The notes under the pieces were generated by a model that did not search any database, was not told where the DNA came from, and saw nothing but the letters and a program-made list of their open reading frames with translations. A DNA stretch of 11,616 nucleotides from an uncultured Cetobacterium sp. (GTDB lineage: Bacteria; Fusobacteriota; Fusobacteriia; Fusobacteriales; Fusobacteriaceae): positions 1-11,616 of the forward strand of contig CAKOHT010000021.1 of the NCBI GenBank assembly GCA_934085975.1, given 5' to 3'. Of the stretch, positions 6,863 to 11,616 are shown one piece after another; the first letter of the stretch is position 1; each line of letters opens with the position of its first letter. The position numbers and the translations under genes were made by a program.

Positions 6863-9535
6863 TTATCTCCTTAATCTAGCCATATTTTTTTTATGTTCTG
6901 AAGTATTTATAGCTATATTATCATTACTTATTTTTAATAAAACAGTATTTATAGAGTTATCCTTAGAATAATGTAACTCAATCTCTTCCTTAATTGTTTT
7001 TAAATCATATTTAGTACCAATATATGTAACTTCTATATAATATTCTTTTGGGAAAAGACCGCTTATATCAAATAACCCTTCATTATCTGGCGCTGCAGTT
7101 TCAACAACATTACCGTTCAAATCTTTTAGTTCTATTATGAGGTCATTATAGAATTCAATTTTTTCACTACCTTTTAGATTCAAGCTTTTATCTAGTTCTA
7201 CATTACCACTTAAAGTTAACATTGGTTTTATTGGAATATATGCATCAACAGTAGATGAGAAATTACTTCTCACCTTTATCTTGTTGTTTCCAAGAGTATA
7301 TGAAGGTTTTTTTATAGTTACTTTCATATCATAAAGAATTCCGTTTCCTATACCGTAAAACATTCCTTCTCCCACTTCATTAGTGACAACAACTTTATCC
7401 CCTATATTAACTTCAACCCCAGGAACAATCTCCTCTCCTATATCATAAATATCATTGTTATTACTATCTATGAAAGTAATTACTCTTACTCTTGAGTTAT
7501 CCATAGTATTTAAATTAAGAGTAGGATTTTTTAAATCTATTACCTTATCAATTCCAATTCGATGGCTTCTAGCACCATTATTGCTTAAGTTTGTATCTAT
7601 TTTTAACCAGTTATCAAGTTTTACAGAAAATTTAAAACTAACTTTTTCTTTATCTCGTTTTGAATAAGACAATTCTGTTGAAAAATCAACAAATCCTCCC
7701 AAGTTATTGTTATATAGGCTAATCTTTGATTCATACTCCTCACCATTTTTAGTCCATATATTTTCTAACCTTCCTGTTAATCTCTCCCAACCGCTGTAGT
7801 AAACACTTGCGCGATATTCGTTATTTTTACTATTATTTATATCAAGCGATGTTCCAGCACTAAATAAAAATTTATTCCATGTATAATCACTGTCTATAGT
7901 AATTTGCTCTGATTTTTCATCAGTTTTATATCTATATTTTTTCAGTTCATACTTATACCCCACATCTACATTGCTTAAGATATCGTATTTTAAATCAATC
8001 TTATCTCTATTTTTTTGTTCATAAAATTCTCCAAACTCTTCATGTTCATATATCAATTTCCACTTCAAATAGTTAAATTGATTTAAGTATTTGTACGAAT
8101 ATCTTTTTTCTAAATCGATATACTTTTTCTCACTATTAATCTCTTTGTATAAACTATAGTTATCCAAAGTTTTCATTCCCGAAAGTTTAAAGGTATACGA
8201 TAACGCATTATATGTTCCACCATATACTAAATCTAATTTTGCATTATTTAGATATCTTACTCTGGATTTTATATTTCCTGTGTAATCTCTTCCTGATTGA
8301 ATATCTTCTATATCTCTAGAATATCCGAATCCGACAGTAAAATTATTAGTAACTCCATAGAATACATCTAAATCAGTTTTATATTTGTCGTATTGGCTAT
8401 TTTCGTTTAAAGCCAACTTGTATTCAAACTCATTCTTTTGTTGTAAATTATAGTCTTGAACTGTTTTTATCTCTTTTTCATATATTCTTCCATCTGGTTC
8501 ATATACTTTTAAAACATAAGTTCTATCAGTTCTTATTAGTGAGTTCTTAAATTCAACGATACCGTTATCATCATCTTTTATATCGATAGGAGTTCCCATA
8601 TATAGTAGCTCTACTCTACTTCCTAGAGGCACACTTTCTCTAATTACAACCTGCCCTCCTGTAGTCTCATAATATCCTTTATTTTTATAGAAGAATAACC
8701 CCCACTCTCTATTGTTTCCACTTCTTCTATTCTCAATATCTAAATTATGTCCCTTCCAAATGTCAGGATATTCTAAACGAACTGTATTTAGTTTTTTCTC
8801 TTTTAAATCATAGTCCGCTTTGATTTCTCCGTATAGCAAACCACCTTGATACCCTAGATTTCCATCCCAAGAATCTTTATATTTTTTTTCTCCGGATGTC
8901 TTATCAAAATTTTGTCCTAACTGAATTCTAGCGTACCCTAAATCAAACAGCTTTCTTTTTGAACTATATACGATATCCTGTTCGTCACTTTTTCTAAAAA
9001 GTTTATCTTTTGATATATCCAAAAGTTGCTTTATTTCACTTGGAGTATCAAAAGATAGATACATTCGTATTGATAATTCATCTGAATTTATATTTAAAGT
9101 ATTTAAAAATATCTCTGAAAACTTCTCAGATTGTATATAGATTTCATCATTATCTTTAAATATATATTCATTTTCTTTTAAGTTTATCTTTACCTCTTTT
9201 AGAGCTGATCCTAAATACAATACAATCTCATTGTTATTTTCAGTATAATTTTTAAAATTGATGTATTTAAAAAACTCTTTTAAGGGAAAAAAATATTTCT
9301 TATTTTTTTCATAAACCTTGTATGTTCTTGAAACAAGTTTCGAATTAATATTTAAGTCATACAGATTTTCTATTGATGAAACTTCATTATTTAATTCAGA
9401 TTTTAAAACTTTAAATTCTTCTTCTGATATCAACCCTTGATTTTTTAAGTTTAAAAGCTCTTCAATAGTAAAATCTTCAGAATATGTTCGTATAGAACTT
9501 AAAATTAGCAGAGCTAGCATAAATCTGTATTTCAT
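6863..9535 (-). CDS. Outer-membrane usher of an alpha-like chaperone-usher fimbria
   Basis: This 890-residue protein has a signal peptide (MKYRFMLALLILSSIRTYS). Residues 22-51 (FTIEELLNLKNQGLISEEEF...) form a SHOCT-like helical hairpin. Residues about 65-165 form a periplasmic domain with the YFFPLKEFFKYINF pattern seen at the front of divergent ushers. A long run of alternating, aromatic-rich strands from about 190 to 680 is the predicted beta barrel. Inside it, residues 291-360 (GGQVVIRESVPLGSRVELLY through LKVYEPDGRIYEKEI) match the plug-type segment of alpha ushers such as CooC/TcfC. Near 683-712 FIDSNNNDIYDIGEEIVPG is a Sdr-like segment with a Ca-type loop, and residues 770-870 form C-terminal beta domains. 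The length is normal for ushers (800-900), but the conserved C-terminal disulfide of classical ushers is absent. The protein exports and assembles subunits delivered by the chaperone. The start is firm: AGGGAGGGAG nine bases before ATG. Confidence 0.85.
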   Translation of the reverse strand: MKYRFMLALLILSSIRTYSEDFTIEELLNLKNQGLISEEEFKVLKSELNNEVSSIENLYDLNINSKLVSRTYKVYEKNKKYFFPLKEFFKYINFKNYTENNNEIVLYLGSALKEVKINLKENEYIFKDNDEIYIQSEKFSEIFLNTLNINSDELSIRMYLSFDTPSEIKQLLDISKDKLFRKSDEQDIVYSSKRKLFDLGYARIQLGQNFDKTSGEKKYKDSWDGNLGYQGGLLYGEIKADYDLKEKKLNTVRLEYPDIWKGHNLDIENRRSGNNREWGLFFYKNKGYYETTGGQVVIRESVPLGSRVELLYMGTPIDIKDDDNGIVEFKNSLIRTDRTYVLKVYEPDGRIYEKEIKTVQDYNLQQKNEFEYKLALNENSQYDKYKTDLDVFYGVTNNFTVGFGYSRDIEDIQSGRDYTGNIKSRVRYLNNAKLDLVYGGTYNALSYTFKLSGMKTLDNYSLYKEINSEKKYIDLEKRYSYKYLNQFNYLKWKLIYEHEEFGEFYEQKNRDKIDLKYDILSNVDVGYKYELKKYRYKTDEKSEQITIDSDYTWNKFLFSAGTSLDINNSKNNEYRASVYYSGWERLTGRLENIWTKNGEEYESKISLYNNNLGGFVDFSTELSYSKRDKEKVSFKFSVKLDNWLKIDTNLSNNGARSHRIGIDKVIDLKNPTLNLNTMDNSRVRVITFIDSNNNDIYDIGEEIVPGVEVNIGDKVVVTNEVGEGMFYGIGNGILYDMKVTIKKPSYTLGNNKIKVRSNFSSTVDAYIPIKPMLTLSGNVELDKSLNLKGSEKIEFYNDLIIELKDLNGNVVETAAPDNEGLFDISGLFPKEYYIEVTYIGTKYDLKTIKEEIELHYSKDNSINTVLLKISNDNIAINTSEHKKNMARLRR

Positions 9536-9609
9536 AACTAAATTCTCCCTCCCTAATTATTCCAAATTCCTCAAACGCTTAAAAGCTTGCACTCTTTAGC
9601 ACTTAAAGA

Positions 9610-9637
9610 ACTTGGAATACAGCATTGTATTCCAAGT
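9610..9637 (-). terminator. Stem-loop after the major pilin gene
   Basis: CTTGGAATAC and GTATTCCAAG form a perfect 10-pair stem (11 with the flanking A-T pair) around a six-base loop, starting 14 bases after the pilin stop. On the minus strand it is followed by TTCTTTAAG, a weak U-rich tract. It could be a leaky terminator or a 3' end that protects the pilin message; both would raise pilin over usher. About 75 further bases without a gene or clear promoter lead to the usher start. Confidence 0.65.
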
Positions 9638-9650
9638 CATAGTTAAATCA

Positions 9651-10217
9651 TTAAGCTCCTGTTACTTGTCCAGTCAACGCTACTTTCAACTGTACTGATG
9701 TATCTGAGTATGTTCCTGTAGTTGTTGCGTCTGTTGTAGTAGCTTTTACAACCACTCCACCATTATAAATAGTTTTTGTAGCTGTTCCAGTACCATTTCC
9801 ACCGATTAATGAATAGTCTAAAGTAACTCCTGTAGCTGTTCCAGCTGGTGTTGCCGTTGTTGCTGTATCTTTTTCTGCTCCACCTTGAACCAATTTTACC
9901 GATAAATCTTTGTCAAAAGCTTGTTTTACACCTGCTTTTTCAACATAAACCTCAAAATCTCCTTGAGCTGTTTTTACACCAGCCTTTTTCGCAAACATAT
10001 TTGGCATTGTAAACGCAAATCCTGTTCCGTTAGCTGATGCTGCTGATTTTATATCAACAACTAAAGATAAATCCGCTGGGTCAAATACTTTTCCTGTAAC
10101 CTCAATTCCTAGGTTTGCAGTCGCATTTCCTCCAGCAACTGGTACAATCACTTTATTGTCTTGAGCATAAGACATCGCTCCTAATACAAATAAAGCTCCT
10201 AATAAACATTTTTTCAT
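9651..10217 (-). CDS. Probable major fimbrial subunit (pilin)
   Basis: This is a 188-residue protein. The leader MKKCLLGALFVLGAMSYA ends in a good cleavage site before QDNKVIVPV. The mature protein is rich in Ala, Thr, Gly and Val, with few charged or aromatic residues and no cysteine, as in alpha-type pilins such as CfaB/CooA. Its end, TGTYSDTSVQLKVALTG, matches the closing G/A-x-Y-x-D-x-V-x-L-x-V strand of pilin domains, and the alternating NKVIVPV segment after cleavage could act as the donor strand. The gene is about 40 % GC against 27 % for its neighbours, which suggests codon selection for high expression. Two in-frame ATGs exist. AGGAGG is one base from the first (10226) and ten from the second (10217), so the second is chosen. 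It sits between chaperone and usher, as in Coo/CFA operons, and has stem-loops on both sides. A different abundant surface protein is possible but less likely. Confidence 0.83.
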   Translation of the reverse strand: MKKCLLGALFVLGAMSYAQDNKVIVPVAGGNATANLGIEVTGKVFDPADLSLVVDIKSAASANGTGFAFTMPNMFAKKAGVKTAQGDFEVYVEKAGVKQAFDKDLSVKLVQGGAEKDTATTATPAGTATGVTLDYSLIGGNGTGTATKTIYNGGVVVKATTTDATTTGTYSDTSVQLKVALTGQVTGA

Positions 10218-10227
10218 AATTTTCATT

Positions 10228-10233
10228 CCTCCT
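10228..10233 (-). promoter_or_regulatory. Strong ribosome binding site of the pilin gene, deciding the start
   Basis: A perfect AGGAGG is only one base before the ATG at 10226 but ten bases before the ATG at 10217. Only the second spacing permits normal initiation, so the pilin precursor begins MKKCLLG and has three residues fewer than the longest frame. Confidence 0.7.
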
Positions 10234-10264
10234 AGTTTTAATTATTTAAATTTTATTTATATAA

Positions 10265-10281
10265 ATAGACTTTATGTCTAT
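10265..10281 (-). other. Small inverted repeat in the chaperone-pilin gap
   Basis: ATAGAC and GTCTAT form a six-pair stem around a five-base loop, a few bases after the chaperone stop and before an AT-rich leader to the pilin. No T-run follows, so it is not a normal terminator. It may be an RNA-processing or operator element, or chance in AT-rich DNA. No convincing promoter pair was found in the 69-base gap. Confidence 0.3.
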
Positions 10282-10286
10282 ATATA

Positions 10287-11045
10287 TCACTCTTTTAAAT
10301 TGATCTCTTTTATTACCTCTCTTGTATTTGAAGGTGTTCTATAAAAAACAATTTTCTTTAAATCCTTTGCTTTTCTTATCATTGGAAATGATAGTTTAAT
10401 TTTCTTATCTTTTGTATTACCAGAAATATTACCCACATAGGAGCTACCATACAGAAAATTGTCATTTCCATATGCTTCCGCTCCAAAGTCAATACTCGCA
10501 TAGCTATCATTTGATAAAACTCCGCTAACCGTAATACCCTTATCAACAATTTCTTCGATTTTTATATTCTTAAATTTTAAAGCTTCATCAAAATTAACAT
10601 CCCCTACATATCCTTTAAGTTCAACTACGGGAGCAACTCCTATATTGCTTGTTCCAGCTGTAATACCCTCCTTATTTTTTGCCAAAGTTGGTATATTAAT
10701 CGGTTGAAACTGCAGCTTAAAATCATACTCACCATTCTTAGTATTTTGAGGAACTTTTGTGAAAACTTTAACTGTCTCTTTGGATTGAGGATTAATTGTC
10801 ACCACCTTAGGATAAACTTCTACAAAGTTTGCTCCATTATTTGAAGTTCCAGATAGTACATTTACCTTATATCTCTGCCGAGTCAAATGTTCATTTGTGA
10901 TATAGAACTCTCTATACCCTCCGTTTTCACCGTCCATTCTTTGATTAAAATATATATTTTGTAATCTAAACGAATAACTATCTAAAGAGATAAAAGCAAA
11001 TAAACATATTAAAATATTTTTTTTATATTTTTTTAGCCAAATCAC
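10287..11045 (-). CDS. Periplasmic PapD-like fimbrial chaperone (two domains)
   Basis: This 252-residue protein has a signal peptide (MIWLKKYKKNILICLFAFIS, cleavage near SYS-F). The N-terminal immunoglobulin-like domain (about 27-148) shows RLQNIYFNQRMDG, REFYITNEHLTRQRYKVNVL, VYPKVVTINPQSKETVKVFT, GEYDFKLQFQP and closes with VVELKGYVG. The second domain (150-252) contains FKNIKIEE, GITVSGVLSNDSYASIDFG and a final KKIVFYRTPSNTREVIKEI. This layout and length match alpha-type chaperones (CooB/CfaA-like), which hold subunits by donor-strand complementation and pass them to the usher. The mature protein has no cysteine. The start is GTG at 11045, the only start that keeps the whole signal peptide, with AAGGAAGGGA upstream. 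It overlaps the regulator gene by 23 bases and is followed 69 bases later by the pilin. A7 and A8 runs lie in the signal-peptide codons. Confidence 0.87.
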   Translation of the reverse strand: MIWLKKYKKNILICLFAFISLDSYSFRLQNIYFNQRMDGENGGYREFYITNEHLTRQRYKVNVLSGTSNNGANFVEVYPKVVTINPQSKETVKVFTKVPQNTKNGEYDFKLQFQPINIPTLAKNKEGITAGTSNIGVAPVVELKGYVGDVNFDEALKFKNIKIEEIVDKGITVSGVLSNDSYASIDFGAEAYGNDNFLYGSSYVGNISGNTKDKKIKLSFPMIRKAKDLKKIVFYRTPSNTREVIKEINLKE

Positions 11046-11568
11046 AACATTCCCTTCCTTCTCTCATTCTTAAAACCCGTTTCTTCGCCTTTACTGAACT
11101 TAAGCTCCTTTTTAAAATTTTAGCTAATTTATAGTTAGGCAAGTCCACATTTTTTTCTAGATATTCTATTTCTCTACTACTCCATTCTCTAGCACCAACC
11201 AGTTTCATCTCTATTGCCTTTAACGAAATTTGATACTGACTCTTTTTTAAATGCAATGACAGCGAATCTATGTCGATATCATAAAAATTATACTTTAAAT
11301 ACTCAATCTCTTCCTCAGTCCAGTCACTCGCTTTTCTTTTATTAGTTTTTTTTATTTTTTCTCTCAACAAGAAGTTTTTCTCTATATTTTTTTTCAACTC
11401 TTTGAAAAGTTCCTCCGTTGAATTCCTTAAAAGCACCATTTTCGAATTTTGTAAGGATAGATAGATAATATTTTGCATAAAATTGATATTAACAATCTTA
11501 CTTTCCTCTAACACATTCTTAAGTTCCTGTTTCTCTTTCGATGATAAATTCAAATTTTCAATCCACAT
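11023..11568 (-). CDS. Protein with two Myb/SANT-like DNA-binding repeats, candidate operon regulator
   Basis: This 181-residue cytoplasmic protein lacks a signal peptide. The first 80 residues are helical and charged. Two similar C-terminal units follow: WTEEEIEYLKYNFYDIDIDS with LSLHLKKSQYQISLKAIEMK, and WSSREIEYLEKNVDLPNYKL with AKILKRSLSSVKAKKRVLRM. Each has a Trp, an acidic EIEYL helix, a middle helix and a basic recognition helix, which is the pattern of Myb/SANT-like helix-turn-helix repeats. Such domains bind DNA in some bacterial and phage proteins. It is the first visible gene and overlaps the chaperone by 23 bases, so a role in controlling the fimbrial genes is a fair inference but untested. 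The ATG at 11568 has a partial GGTGAT site upstream. A GTG at 11577 would add three residues and has a poorer site. Confidence 0.75.
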   Translation of the reverse strand: MWIENLNLSSKEKQELKNVLEESKIVNINFMQNIIYLSLQNSKMVLLRNSTEELFKELKKNIEKNFLLREKIKKTNKRKASDWTEEEIEYLKYNFYDIDIDSLSLHLKKSQYQISLKAIEMKLVGAREWSSREIEYLEKNVDLPNYKLAKILKRSLSSVKAKKRVLRMREGRECCDLAKKI

Positions 11569-11616
11569 TCCAATCACCCACTAAACAAAATTTAAACCAT
11601 TGTGTTTATTTAGAGA
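11569..11616 (-). other. Leader upstream of the regulator, with repeated TAAAC motifs
   Basis: These 48 bases up to the window edge hold the regulator's ribosome site (GGTGAT, 11573-11578). TAAAC occurs at 11582-11586 and again at 11593-11597, with the inverted GTTTA at 11604-11608. The arrangement could be operator half-sites or part of a promoter, but the DNA is so AT-rich that chance is plausible. No full -35/-10 pair can be assigned; the operon promoter may lie outside the window. Confidence 0.25.

Noticed and set aside
10234..10286. A separate promoter for the pilin gene.
   Set aside because: TAGACA and TATAAA-like boxes exist, but their spacing (about 13 bases) is wrong and such AT-rich matches are frequent by chance.
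11017..11034. A8 and A7 runs in the chaperone signal-peptide codons as a phase-variation switch.
   Set aside because: Runs of 7-8 A/T bases occur in many genes of this window and are expected at this base composition; nothing singles these out.

Overview
The window holds one continuous block of ten genes, all on the minus strand and read from right to left, with almost no free space between them. It is very AT-rich (sampled lines are about 27-30 % GC), and nearly every protein begins with a Sec signal peptide. The secreted proteins are essentially free of cysteine, and one of them is a large outer-membrane usher-like protein, so the host has two membranes. AT-rich DNA, a diderm envelope and Lys/Ile/Asn-rich proteins with leaders of the 'MKKCLLGALFVLGAMSYA' type best fit the Fusobacteriota (Fusobacterium/Cetobacterium-like). 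This is an inference from composition and style, not from a marker gene.

In order of transcription, the right end (11568-11023) encodes a small protein with two tandem Myb/SANT-like helix-turn-helix repeats, a candidate local regulator. Its end overlaps a two-domain PapD-like periplasmic chaperone (11045-10287). Next is the probable major pilin (10217-9651), Ala/Thr/Gly-rich and clearly richer in GC than its surroundings, followed by a strong stem-loop. The usher (9535-6863) comes next. It has an N-terminal SHOCT-like hairpin, a periplasmic domain, a beta barrel with a plug-like insert, a Ca-loop-like Sdr segment and a C-terminal beta domain. Two small exported proteins that look like minor subunits follow (6857-6303 and 6239-5766), separated by a terminator-like hairpin.

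The left half is the less ordinary part. It has a LysM protein (5782-5465), a protein consisting only of the N-terminal half of a PapD-like chaperone (5455-5030), a membrane-anchored WG-repeat protein (5049-4054), and a Cys-free exported giant of at least 1353 residues (4061 to beyond base 1). The last visible residues of the giant resemble a pilin-type domain, so it may be the tip adhesin.

The working model is a non-classical, disulfide-free chaperone-usher fimbria resembling the alpha (CFA/I, Coo) type. The chaperone feeds the pilin and minor subunits to the usher, and the giant protein may sit at the tip. The half-chaperone, LysM and WG-repeat proteins are accessory parts whose jobs are not obvious from known systems. 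They are the best candidates for something undescribed. No RNA genes, insertion sequences, CRISPR arrays or recombinases were seen, and no stretch longer than about 120 bases lacks a gene.
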